This document shows, piece by piece, positions 1 to 6,093 of a DNA stretch of 6,093 nucleotides. Position 1 is the stretch's first letter. Each line of letters begins with the position of its first letter. The DNA is from JBOGFI01 sp050743365. Its GTDB lineage: Bacteria > Actinomycetota > Acidimicrobiia > IMCC26256 > JACDBD01. The DNA lies in the NCBI GenBank assembly GCA_050743365.1, contig JBOGFI010000079.1, positions 1-6,093 on the forward strand, given 5' to 3'. A model generated the notes under the pieces. It was not told the origin of the DNA. It searched no databases and saw nothing but the letters and a program-made list of their open reading frames with translations. The position numbers and the translations under genes were made by a program.

Positions 1-244
1 TGAGGATCAGGACTCTCGCGTGGGGGGCGGTACGTGTCAGCTCGCGGGTCGCTTCGATTCCATCGAGGTCGGGCATGCGGACGTCCATGAGCACAACGTC
101 GGGGCTGAGTCGGCGGGCTCGCTCGACAGCCTCCCGTCCCGTCGACGCTTCGCCGACGATCTCGATGGCGGGCTCGCTCGAGAGGAGTTCGACGAGACCG
201 GCGCGCATGAGGTCGTCGTCGTCGGCGATCAGTACCCGGGTCAT
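1..244 (-). CDS. NarL/FixJ-type response regulator, receiver domain only (3' end outside window)
   Basis: DNA-binding response regulator expected to be phosphorylated by the kinase encoded just upstream. The 81 visible codons form a receiver domain: opening MTRVLIADDDDLMRAGL with the acidic pair at D8/D9, the phospho-acceptor in VVLMDVRMPDLDG at D54, and the strand RVLIL at 77-81, after which the conserved Thr would follow. The reading frame is open to the window edge, so the effector domain is not seen. Pairing with a HisKA_3 kinase predicts a LuxR-type helix-turn-helix C-terminus; that is family knowledge, not observed. The ATG at 244-242 overlaps the kinase stop as ATGA, so translation is probably coupled. 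The likely target is the divergent region at 1438-1605 and the exporter operon beyond it. Confidence 0.93.
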   Translation of the reverse strand, partial: MTRVLIADDDDLMRAGLVELLSSEPAIEIVGEASTGREAVERARRLSPDVVLMDVRMPDLDGIEATRELTRTAPHARVLIL

Positions 245-1437
245 GCGCTCGAGCCTGCGTAGGGGAGGCGGGCGCGGACACGAAACGAGCCGTTGGCGCG
301 TTCGGCTTTGAGGCTGCCGCGGAGCAGGGTCGCGCGCTCGCGCATGCCGATCAGCCCGTGTCCGCCGTTGGATCTCGGGGCGCTCTCGCCGGGGGCGGCG
401 TTGCTGATCGTGAGCTGGAGTGCCACCTCGCCGAACGCAAGCTCGACTCGAACCGCACCGGTGCCATGCCGGGCGGCGTTGGTGAGGGCCTCCTGGAGGA
501 TTCGGTACGCAGCCTGGTCGACGGCGCTCTCGAGCTGGCGAGGTTTCCCCTCACTCGCGACGCTCACGTCGAGCCCGGCGGCGGCGTGCCGCGCGACGAG
601 TGTGTCGAGGGACGCGAGCCCGGGTGGTGCATCCACGGCTCCGTTCGCGGAGCCGCGGTCGCGAAGCGTGCCGACGATCTGGTCGATCTCGCCGACTGTT
701 TTGCGCGCCAGCTCCTCGATCGCTTCCAGCGCCGCCTGGGAGCGTTCGGGATCCCGGCGCATCCGGGCGGCCCCGGCCCGTACCGCGATCACGTTGATCG
801 CGTGGCCGGCGGCGTCGTGGAGATCGCGGGCGATCCGGGCGCGCTCCTCGGCGGCGGCGAGGCGACGCTCACGCTCTGCCTCGCGCTCGGCGCGCCGAGC
901 GCGCTCCTGAAGGTCGGCGATCTGCTCGCGCCGGAGGCGGGTTCGCTCGCCCGCGAACCACGCGACTGCCCAGGCAAGACCGGTGTGGAACAGCTCGCTC
1001 CCCGGGAAGCCGCCCTCGCCAAGCGCGGTCGCAGCGAGGTACGCGAGGAACAGCGCGACGACCGTGGCGGTGCTGCGTCGCGTCCAGGGATCCTCCGCAT
1101 CGCGACTGGCCGCGAACAGAAAAAGAGCGGCGGTGGGCCCGAGTGGCAGTCCGATCGGATAGCCGAGGCCGCCCAGCAGCACGCTCGCCGACGCGGTGAG
1201 CACGAAGACCACTCCCGGAGCTCGGCGCCAGGCGACGAGCGGCACGGTTGCGCACGCGGTGAGCAGCCCGCTGATCCAATCGAGTTCTCCCGCCCCCGGC
1301 TCCGAGGCTCCGAAGCCGACGCCGTGAGCGAGCAGCGCCAGCGAGCCGGCGAGCGTCGCGGCCGCGGTCGCCGCACCAACAAGCGCTCCCGACCGGGGCC
1401 GGGCAGCAAAGGGCCGGTACGCGGTGGCGGTCCTCAC
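241..1437 (-). CDS. Sensor histidine kinase, NarL/DesK-like (HisKA_3 + HATPase_c), six predicted membrane helices
   Basis: Membrane sensor kinase that autophosphorylates on His and passes phosphate to the adjacent regulator. With the GTG start at 1437 it has 398 residues. Helices lie near 17-39, 53-70, 74-95, 100-111, 122-140 and 149-163, with very short loops, so there is no large extracellular sensor domain and sensing is likely within or near the membrane. A charged Arg/Glu-rich coiled coil (about 164-203) leads to the HisKA_3 motif RDLHDAAGH with phospho-acceptor H207. Position 212 is His where many family members have the DxxxQ glutamine. The ATPase domain shows the N-box QEALTNAARH (N320) and the G-box NGGHGLIGMRERA (357-369). 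The frame stays open upstream to ATGs at 1575 and 1656, but that stretch has rare codons (AGA, AGG, TTA), no membrane or family-like sequence, and would run into the divergent gene. GTG 1437 lies just before the first helix. No Shine-Dalgarno is evident. The stop overlaps the regulator start. Confidence 0.92.
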   Translation of the reverse strand: MRTATAYRPFAARPRSGALVGAATAAATLAGSLALLAHGVGFGASEPGAGELDWISGLLTACATVPLVAWRRAPGVVFVLTASASVLLGGLGYPIGLPLGPTAALFLFAASRDAEDPWTRRSTATVVALFLAYLAATALGEGGFPGSELFHTGLAWAVAWFAGERTRLRREQIADLQERARRAEREAERERRLAAAEERARIARDLHDAAGHAINVIAVRAGAARMRRDPERSQAALEAIEELARKTVGEIDQIVGTLRDRGSANGAVDAPPGLASLDTLVARHAAAGLDVSVASEGKPRQLESAVDQAAYRILQEALTNAARHGTGAVRVELAFGEVALQLTISNAAPGESAPRSNGGHGLIGMRERATLLRGSLKAERANGSFRVRARLPYAGSSA

Positions 1438-1445
1438 AGCACGCG

Positions 1446-1474
1446 AGCGTAAGCGTCGCCGGCACGGCCGCGAA
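1446..1474 (-). promoter_or_regulatory. Weak candidate promoter for the kinase-regulator pair
   Basis: On the minus strand, TTCGCG (1474-1469) and TACGCT (1451-1446) are separated by 17 nt, a sigma70-like layout with a TAnnnT -10 box and a poor -35. The GTG at 1437 begins 8 nt after the -10 box, so a leaderless or nearly leaderless mRNA would result. This fits the lack of a Shine-Dalgarno and the frequency of leaderless mRNAs in actinobacteria. It is a pattern match in GC-rich DNA and may be chance. Confidence 0.3.
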
Positions 1475-1496
1475 TCCCCCGCGCGGAGGATCCTTC

Positions 1497-1511
1497 TCCA
1501 CAGATTGTGGA
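1497..1511. promoter_or_regulatory. Perfect inverted repeat TCCACA-GAT-TGTGGA, candidate operator
   Basis: Two 6-nt arms, TCCACA (1497-1502) and TGTGGA (1506-1511), with a 3-nt spacer. It lies about 60 nt upstream of the kinase start and about 95 nt upstream of the small membrane protein start, a position suited to a dimeric regulator acting on either promoter. LuxR-type regulators bind inverted repeats, but no specific consensus is recognised here, so the binding protein is inferred. Confidence 0.4.
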
Positions 1512-1535
1512 CGGCAGAGTTCCCCCCAATGGGCG

Positions 1536-1564
1536 TTTCGGCCAGCCCGTCGGCTCCGTAGCTT
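1536..1564 (+). promoter_or_regulatory. Weak candidate promoter for the exporter operon
   Basis: TTTCGG (1536-1541) and TAGCTT (1559-1564) have a 17-nt spacer. The -10 fits TAnnnT and the -35 is poor, which would suit a promoter that depends on an activator. A start near 1571 would leave a leader of about 35 nt and place the GGTCA inverted repeat just inside the transcript. Low certainty: short boxes like these occur by chance. Confidence 0.25.
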
Positions 1565-1575
1565 TGGCGATCCAT

Positions 1576-1586
1576 GGTCACTGACC
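1576..1586. promoter_or_regulatory. Perfect inverted repeat GGTCA-C-TGACC, candidate operator
   Basis: Two 5-nt arms around a single central C, 20 nt before the start codon at 1606. If the promoter suggested at 1536-1564 is real, this site lies just past the transcription start, a typical position for a repressor. It could also form only a tiny RNA stem, which would be unstable with a 1-nt loop, so a DNA-level role is more plausible. Confidence 0.35.
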
Positions 1587-1605
1587 GCACCGCCTGGGGT
1601 TGCGC

Positions 1606-1797
1606 ATGTACGGCCTGTTGATCGCCCAGGTCGATCACCAGCCCCCGGTCGAGCACGGGGTGGTACTCGTCGCCGTCGTTCTGCTCGCCGTCGTCGGTGC
1701 GCTGGTCTACGGGCTGGTCCGACTCGTGGGCAAGAGCCGAACGGGCCCGACGCGCTCCGGCGGCGGTCCCGAGAACGATCGGGCTCCCAGGGCATGA
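1606..1797 (+). CDS. Small single-pass membrane protein, 63 residues, first gene of the exporter operon
   Basis: Family not recognised. It has a short N-terminal part with D10 and H11/H17, one strong hydrophobic helix at about 18-41 rich in Val, Leu and Ala, then a basic tail (K43, R45, R50) rich in Gly and Pro. By the positive-inside rule the tail should be cytoplasmic. The ATG at 1606 has a TGGGG stretch 6 nt upstream; a TTG at 1600 is possible but lacks spacing for a ribosome site. The best evidence that it is real is its stop, which overlaps the ATPase start as ATGA, the same junction style as two other gene pairs here. It may be an accessory or regulatory subunit of the exporter; that is inference from position and topology only. 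Confidence 0.68.
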   Translation: MYGLLIAQVDHQPPVEHGVVLVAVVLLAVVGALVYGLVRLVGKSRTGPTRSGGGPENDRAPRA

Positions 1798-2585
1798 GCG
1801 CGACCGAGCCCGCGGCTGCGAGGAGTATCGACCCTCGGGCGAGACCTCTTGTCCCCGCCGACGCCGGAGCTCGCGATCCGGTGGTCAGGGTGAGCTCGCT
1901 GACCAAGCGCTACGGCGAGGTCGTTGCCGTCGACGACATGACGTTCTCGCTCGAAGTCGGGACGGTCACGGGTTTTCTCGGCCCGAACGGCGCCGGTAAG
2001 ACGACGACCTTGCGGCTGCTGCTCGGGCTCACCGAGCCGGACGCGGGCGAGGCGCTCGTCTTCGGCCGTCGTTACCGCGATCTCGACAGGCCGGCGCGGC
2101 GGGTCGGGGCGGTGCTCGAGTCCAACGACTTTCACCCCGGCCGCTGCGGCCGCGACCACTTGCGCGCGCTCGCCGTCGCGGCGGAGATCCCGCTGGGCCG
2201 CGTCGAGGAGGTGCTGGCACTCGTCGAGATCGAGGCCGTTGCCGGCAGGCGGGTGAAGACGTATTCGCTCGGGATGCGCCAGCGACTCGGGCTCGCGGGG
2301 GCGCTGCTCGGCGACCCCGAGCTGTTGGTGCTCGACGAGCCGGCGAACGGGCTCGATCCCGCGGGCGTCCACTGGCTGCGCACCTTCCTTCGCCGCTTCG
2401 CGGCGCGGGGCGGCACGGTGCTCGTCGCAAGCCACCTGCTCGCGGAGGTGGCCCAGGCAGTCGACCAGGTGGTGATCATCGACCACGGGCGGCTGGTCGC
2501 GATCGCGGCGCTCGACGAGCTCACGGGCGGCGGTCGAACCCTCGAGGACGCCTACCTCGAACTGACCGGCGGGGCGATGTCGTGA
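1794..2585 (+). CDS. ABC transporter ATP-binding protein, BcrA/DrrA type
   Basis: Nucleotide-binding subunit that powers the ABC-2 permease encoded next; 263 residues. Motifs in order: Walker A GPNGAGKTT (63-71), signature YSLGMRQRL (157-165), Walker B LLVLDEP (177-183) with catalytic E182, D-loop GLDP (186-189), and switch His in ASHLL at H214. Where many ABC ATPases have the Q-loop glutamine, this reads GAVLESNDFHPGR, with Glu at about 109. The substitution and the following HPGR are typical of bacitracin/daunorubicin-type exporters as I know the family. About 30 poorly structured residues precede the domain, so a GTG at 1881 is an alternative start. ATG 1794 is preferred because it overlaps the preceding stop. 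The end overlaps the permease start as GTGA. Substrate is unknown; export of a drug, peptide or lipid-like compound is the family expectation. Confidence 0.93.
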   Translation: MSATEPAAARSIDPRARPLVPADAGARDPVVRVSSLTKRYGEVVAVDDMTFSLEVGTVTGFLGPNGAGKTTTLRLLLGLTEPDAGEALVFGRRYRDLDRPARRVGAVLESNDFHPGRCGRDHLRALAVAAEIPLGRVEEVLALVEIEAVAGRRVKTYSLGMRQRLGLAGALLGDPELLVLDEPANGLDPAGVHWLRTFLRRFAARGGTVLVASHLLAEVAQAVDQVVIIDHGRLVAIAALDELTGGGRTLEDAYLELTGGAMS

Positions 2586-3331
2586 GCGCCCTGCTGCGCG
2601 CCGAGCTGTTCAAGCAGCGCTCGACCCGCACCGCCCTCGGACTCCTCGGCATGATGCTCGCCCTCGTCTTGTTCGCGGTGCTGCTCCACGGCTTCGGCGT
2701 GGGATCCGAGCACGCCGACAGCGCGACGGATCAGCTCACAATCGTGCTCGGCCCGGGCGAGCGCATCGGTGTGCTGTTCGCCGCTCTGCTCGGCGCGATG
2801 TCGATCACCGCCGAGATCCGCCACGGGACCATCCGGCCGACATTCCTCGTCACTCCGCGGCGCGGTCGGGTCGTCGCGGCGAAGGTCTCGGCGAGCATCC
2901 TGATCGGCGCTGGGTTCGGGCTCCTGGCTGGAGCCGCCGCCGCGGCCGTGGGCACGGCGGCGTTCCAGGCACGCGGCATCGACGTGCAGCTCGACGGGGG
3001 CGACTACGTGCTCCTGGTCGCGGGGACCGCCGGAGCGGCGTCGCTGTGGGCTGCGATCGGCATCGGTGTGGGCGCCGTCGTTCGCCACCAGGTGCCCACG
3101 CTGATCGGCCTGTGCGCCTGGATCCTCTTCGTCGAGGGCCTGCTAGTCGGCGACGTCGCCGACGTCACCGCCATCGGGCGCTACGCGCCCGGCGCAGCCG
3201 CAGCGGCGACCACCGGGCAGGACCCGGACACGCTGCTCGCACCGGCGGCCGCCCTCGTTCTGCTGGCCCTCTACGGGGCCGCCGCGGCCGTGGCCGGTTC
3301 GCTCGCAACCTCCCGCCGCGACGTCATCTAG
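2582..3331 (+). CDS. ABC-2 type transporter permease, six membrane helices
   Basis: Membrane subunit paired with the preceding ATPase; 249 residues, normal for the family. Helices are predicted near 17-38, 61-77, 103-127, 141-167, 171-190 and 219-241. After helix 2 comes the segment AEIRHGTIRPTFLVTPRR (77-94) followed by K101, the cytoplasmic motif seen in BcrB-like permeases and thought to contact the ATPase. The GTG start at 2582 overlaps the ATPase stop (GTGA), which supports translational coupling and fixed stoichiometry. The protein ends SRRDVI, then TAG, 4 nt before the next gene. No truncation is visible. The pair presumably works as an exporter with two ATPase and two permease copies; the cargo cannot be inferred. 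Confidence 0.88.
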   Translation: MSALLRAELFKQRSTRTALGLLGMMLALVLFAVLLHGFGVGSEHADSATDQLTIVLGPGERIGVLFAALLGAMSITAEIRHGTIRPTFLVTPRRGRVVAAKVSASILIGAGFGLLAGAAAAAVGTAAFQARGIDVQLDGGDYVLLVAGTAGAASLWAAIGIGVGAVVRHQVPTLIGLCAWILFVEGLLVGDVADVTAIGRYAPGAAAAATTGQDPDTLLAPAAALVLLALYGAAAAVAGSLATSRRDVI

Positions 3332-3335
3332 GTCG

Positions 3336-4748
3336 ATGTTCTACGTCCGCTACATCGCCGCCGAGCTTCGCCGCCGCCGAGGCCGCACGATCCTCACCCT
3401 GCTCGGCCTCGCGGTGGGGGTCGGCATGGTCGCGACCGTGGTCGCGCTGTCCAACGGGCTCGACGACGCCCAATCCGAGGTGCTCGAGCCGCTCACCGGG
3501 GTCGGCACCGACATGTCGGTGACGCGCCCGATCGTGGTCGAGGGCGAAGGGTTCGCGGACCTCTCGGCGGCCGAGCAGGACCAGCTGCACAGCGAGAACA
3601 GCGATTTCGATTTCGACTTCAGCGAGTACGGCGCGCCCGGGGACGAGTTCACCGCCCGGGAGCTCGTCAGCGCCGACCTCTCGTTTCCCAGCGAGGAGGC
3701 CGACCGGATCGCGCGCCGCGACGGCGTCTCGGAGGTGGGACGGGCGCTGAGCTTGAACCAGATCACGATCTCGGGCGTGGTTCCCGCCGAGGGTGAGGCC
3801 ACGACGCCGGGGCCGCACCCCGGCGCAGAGGGAACCTTCGTCCAGACGAGGGTCTCCGGGGTCGACGCGTCGGAGCCGGAACTGACGCTGGTCACGTCCG
3901 ACCAGGTCACCGACGGTCGCTATCTGCGCGTCGATGAGATCAACGGCGCGATCCTCTCGCGCTCCTATGCCGACCAAGAAAGCTACGGGGTCGGCGACGA
4001 CATCAGCGTCGGTGAGCGCACGTTCGGCGTCGTCGGGATCGCCGCGGCGCCCCTTGGCGGCGAGGCGTCGGACATCTACGTGCCGCTCGCCGCGCTGCAG
4101 GAGCTGTCCGGACGCCAGGGCCGAATCAACGTGCTTTGGGTCCGCGCCGATCGGGCGGACCGAGTGGAGGCCATCGCGATGGACATCGAACGGACTTTCA
4201 ACCGCTCGGAGGTGACGACCGCATCGGATCTCGCCGACCGGGTCTCGGGTTCGCTCGTCGACGCCCAGAACCTCTCCGACAAGCTCGGCGCCGCCCTTGC
4301 CGTGGTCACCCTGCTGGCGGCGTTCGGGATCGCCTCGCTCCTGACGCTGTCCTCGGTCAACAAGCGGACCCGCGAACTCGGCACGCTGAAGGCGCTGGGC
4401 TGGCGCTCGCGCCTGGTCGTCCGGCAGGTCACCAGCGAGTCGGTCGTGCAGGGACTGCTGGGAGGGATCGCGGGGGCGGCCATCGGTGTCGGCGGCGCTG
4501 CGCTCGTCGGGGCACTGGGAATCACACTCGACGCGTCGGTGGCAACGACCGACACCACCGCGGGCCTCTTCGGCCAGGGCGCCGTCGAGTCCGGGTCGAG
4601 CACGGTCACGCTGGAAGCGCCCGTGGCCCCACGCGTGATCGCGCTCGCGATCGGCCTCGCAGTGGTCGGCGGTCTCATCGCGGGCGCAGTCGGCGGCGCC
4701 CGGGTGGCACGCCTGCGGCCGGCGGAGGCGCTTCAAAGCGTCGAGTGA
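3336..4748 (+). CDS. MacB/FtsX-type ABC transporter permease with large extracytoplasmic domain
   Basis: Permease of the ABC-3/FtsX superfamily, 470 residues with four helices: 18-40, about 316-341, 370-396 and 432-456. The roughly 275 residues between helices 1 and 2 form the extracytoplasmic MacB-PCD-like domain. The FtsX signature KRTRELGTLKALGWR (343-357) follows helix 2, and the C-terminus RLRPAEALQSVE is the usual ending of the family. These proteins are mechanotransmission permeases: the ATPase drives periplasmic or cell-surface movement instead of moving cargo through a channel. The extracytoplasmic domain starts with an acidic segment containing DFDFDF (90-95). The start ATG at 3336 is 4 nt after the ABC-2 permease stop, with AGG 6 nt upstream as a weak ribosome site. 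Its ATPase partner is the next gene. No HlyD/MacA-like adaptor is encoded in the window. Confidence 0.92.
   Translation: MFYVRYIAAELRRRRGRTILTLLGLAVGVGMVATVVALSNGLDDAQSEVLEPLTGVGTDMSVTRPIVVEGEGFADLSAAEQDQLHSENSDFDFDFSEYGAPGDEFTARELVSADLSFPSEEADRIARRDGVSEVGRALSLNQITISGVVPAEGEATTPGPHPGAEGTFVQTRVSGVDASEPELTLVTSDQVTDGRYLRVDEINGAILSRSYADQESYGVGDDISVGERTFGVVGIAAAPLGGEASDIYVPLAALQELSGRQGRINVLWVRADRADRVEAIAMDIERTFNRSEVTTASDLADRVSGSLVDAQNLSDKLGAALAVVTLLAAFGIASLLTLSSVNKRTRELGTLKALGWRSRLVVRQVTSESVVQGLLGGIAGAAIGVGGAALVGALGITLDASVATTDTTAGLFGQGAVESGSSTVTLEAPVAPRVIALAIGLAVVGGLIAGAVGGARVARLRPAEALQSVE
3603..3620 (+). repeat. Three tandem hexamers GATTTC GATTTC GACTTC within the FtsX-type permease gene
   Basis: In-frame hexanucleotide repeat encoding Asp-Phe three times (residues 90-95). 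The GAT codons and T content differ from the surrounding GC-rich third positions. Such a tract can gain or lose units without frameshift. It may simply reflect an Asp/Phe-rich surface segment. Confidence 0.5.
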
Positions 4749-4813
4749 CGCCGGCGCGAGCAAACGCGAGTCGGAATGCGAAACCACTGGAACCACGCCA
4801 AGGGAGCGAACGA
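4749..4813 (+). promoter_or_regulatory. 65-nt intergenic leader with strong Shine-Dalgarno deciding the TTG start
   Basis: AAGGGAG at 4800-4806 sits 7 nt before TTG at 4814, the clearest ribosome site of the operon. The intervening DNA is relatively A-rich, and read in the ATPase frame it gives poor third-position GC, so it looks untranslated. It includes a direct repeat AACCAC (twice, 3 nt apart). No promoter was recognised. Confidence 0.6.
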
Positions 4814-5610
<797 letters not shown>

Positions 5611-5614
<4 letters not shown>

Positions 5615-5901
5615 CCGCGCGTCGCGGGGTCCGCATCGGGGGTTTCCTCGCCGCCCTCGTCCTCACCCTCGCGCTCGCCGGCTGCGGAGACGACGGTGAC
5701 GATGGATCCCCCAGCGACGGCGCGACGGCGCCGAGCGCCCCCGCGCCCCATCTGCCGCCGTTCGAGTTGCCGCCCGAGTTCCGTGACTGCATGGCCGACG
5801 AGGGCATCGACATCCCCGCCTCGGGCGACCTACCCGCCGACGTCGACCCAGTGCAGTTCGACCGGGCGCTACGAGCCTGCGCCGAGCTCCTTCATCCTTG
5901 A
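5611..5901 (+). CDS. Small secreted lipoprotein with two cysteines in the mature part
   Basis: 96 residues. A lipoprotein signal peptide is clear: R4, R5 and R8, a hydrophobic core (about 9-23), and lipobox LAGC with lipidated C25. The mature protein starts with an Asp/Gly-rich then Pro/Ala-rich linker (26-55), followed by a compact domain: FRDCMADEGIDIP (57-69) and FDRALRACAELL (83-94). C60 and C90 could form a disulfide on the outer face of the membrane. I recognise the general pattern of a Cys-Met followed by a Gly and Pro, then a helix ending in Ala-Cys-x-x-Leu-Leu, from small actinobacterial exported proteins near MacB-type exporters, but I cannot name a family with certainty. ATG 5611 overlaps the ATPase stop (ATGA). 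A role as an extracytoplasmic accessory of the FtsX-type transporter is inferred from position. Confidence 0.85.
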
Positions 5902-5927
5902 GCGGGGAAGCCCCAGAAAAGAGGACA

Positions 5928-5968
5928 ATGCTGACCACCGAAGCCCACGTCGAGACCGAACGCGCGAC
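5928..5968 (+). pseudogene. 5' remnant of a DUF2218-like gene, interrupted by an insertion sequence
   Basis: The reading frame starts MLTTEAHVETERAT, matching the usual N-terminal pattern of DUF2218 proteins as I know it (Met, then A-x-V-x-T, then Ala/Pro-Ser-Arg-Tyr-Leu). After residue 13-14 the expected Arg-Tyr-Leu and Leu-Cys-x-His are absent; the frame instead reads EHPPLFRIPALRW and stops at 6009-6011, so the ORF would be only 27 codons. AGAGGA lies 2 nt before the ATG, closer than normal. The break coincides with the proposed start of an IS3-like element. DUF2218 proteins are small and of unknown function. The match rests on about 13 residues, so it is probable, not certain. The remainder should lie beyond the insertion, outside the window. 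Confidence 0.55.
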
Positions 5969-5999
5969 TGAGCATCCCCCGCTCTTCCGGATACCTGCA

Positions 6000-6023
6000 C
6001 TGAGGTGGTAGTGACCATCTCGG
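6000..6023 (+). other. RNA hairpin directly upstream of the transposase ribosome binding site
   Basis: GAGGTGGT (6002-6009) pairs with ACCATCTC (6014-6021) around a 4-nt loop AGTG, with one G-U pair. C6000-G6023 and U6001-G6022 extend it to ten pairs. The stem touches the first bases of the purine-rich ribosome site GGAGAGGAG (6022-6030). Several IS elements use hairpins in this position to limit transposase made from read-through transcripts; that role here is inference. Confidence 0.45.
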
Positions 6024-6035
6024 AGAGGAGTCTGG

Positions 6036-6093
6036 ATGCCGGCGCCGAAGCCACCGGAGTTCCGTCAACGGGCGGTAGAGCTGGCGCGTGAGC
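6036..6093 (+). CDS. IS3-family transposase OrfA-like protein, N-terminus only (cut by window end)
   Basis: The 19 visible codons read MPAPKPPEFRQRAVELARE. This is the standard opening of IS3-family OrfA / transposase_8 helix-turn-helix proteins, where the pattern P-E-F-R-x-R-A-V-x-L begins helix 1. Such proteins bind the element's inverted repeats. GGAGAGGAG (6022-6030) lies 5 nt before the ATG, a strong ribosome site that settles the start. The rest of OrfA and any OrfB are beyond the window, so it cannot be judged whether the element is intact. Confidence 0.78.
   Translation, partial: MPAPKPPEFRQRAVELARE

Larger units (their letters stand above)
1438..1605. promoter_or_regulatory. Divergent intergenic control region between kinase and exporter operon
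   Basis: 168 nt separate the chosen kinase start (minus strand) from the small membrane protein start (plus strand). Both transcription units must start in or near it. It is visibly less GC-biased than the flanking genes and holds two perfect inverted repeats, listed separately. No other gene with coding character is seen; the upstream extension of the kinase frame across it looks non-coding. Assignment as a shared promoter/operator region rests on layout and repeats, not on a recognised consensus. Confidence 0.6.
5969..6093 (+). mobile_element. Left end of an IS3-family-like insertion sequence (continues past window)
   Basis: The sequence starting TGAGCATCCCCCGCTC at 5969 begins with the TG found at IS3-family ends, lies exactly where the DUF2218-like frame loses its family pattern, and is followed after 67 nt by an OrfA-like start with a strong ribosome site. 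The right end, its inverted repeat and the target duplication are outside the window, so the exact boundary is provisional within a few bases. Confidence 0.55.

Noticed and set aside
358..1452. 364-codon open frame on the plus strand opposite the kinase
   Set aside because: Low-complexity Gly/Arg/Glu-rich product with no recognisable domain. The minus strand shows complete HisKA_3 and HATPase motifs.
1494..1502. TTCTCCACA resembling a DnaA box
   Set aside because: Single near-match with no cluster, AT-rich stretch or replication genes nearby. It is better explained as part of the inverted repeat at 1497-1511.
1438..1656. N-terminal extension of the kinase from ATG 1575 or 1656
   Set aside because: The added residues lack family-like sequence, use rare codons (AGA, AGG, TTA), and the longer form overlaps the start of the divergent gene.
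2096..2140. Loss of the Q-loop glutamine in the first ATPase as a sign of inactivity
   Set aside because: Glu in this position followed by a HPGR-like segment is common in BcrA/DrrA-type ATPases, and all other catalytic motifs are intact.
3324..4796. 490-codon open frame on the minus strand opposite the FtsX-type permease
   Set aside because: It is longer than the permease gene, but its product is Asp/Arg-rich with no membrane or domain pattern. Long antisense frames are expected opposite GC-rich genes, and the plus-strand protein has all family motifs.
5904..5914. GGGG-AAG-CCCC as a terminator after the lipoprotein
   Set aside because: The stem is only four pairs with a 3-nt loop and no T-run follows, so termination is not supported. 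Transcription probably continues into the DUF2218 remnant.

Overview
The window is GC-rich, mostly C/G in third codon positions, gene-dense and full of 4-nt start/stop overlaps. Protein styles (NarL-type two-component pair with a six-helix kinase, BcrA/DrrA-type ABC ATPase with ABC-2 permease, small acidic lipoprotein) point to an actinobacterium. A Thermoleophilia-like lineage is possible, but that is a guess. No rRNA, tRNA or CRISPR array is visible.

Left part (1-1437, minus strand): a histidine kinase followed by its response regulator, overlapping by ATGA. The regulator runs off the left edge with only its receiver domain present. Middle-left (1438-1605): a 168-nt divergent intergenic region with two perfect inverted repeats, the most likely control region for both directions.

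Centre (1606-5901, plus strand): a tightly packed six-gene operon. In order it holds a 63-residue single-helix membrane protein, an ABC ATPase of the BcrA/DrrA type, its ABC-2 permease, a MacB/FtsX-type permease, a LolD/MacB-type ATPase, and a 96-residue lipoprotein with two cysteines in the mature part. Junctions are ATGA, GTGA, a 4-nt gap, a 65-nt gap with a well-placed Shine-Dalgarno before a TTG start, and ATGA. The locus therefore carries two different exporter architectures plus two small accessory proteins, probably controlled by the divergent two-component system. By analogy, such sets handle envelope-active compounds or envelope stress; the substrate cannot be read from the sequence.

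Right edge (5902-6093): the first 13-14 codons of what looks like a DUF2218 gene, which then loses family resemblance at about 5969. There an IS3-family-like element appears to begin: a TG-starting end, a 67-nt leader with a hairpin next to the ribosome binding site, and the start of an OrfA-like transposase. The best reading is an IS insertion that broke the DUF2218 gene directly behind the exporter operon.
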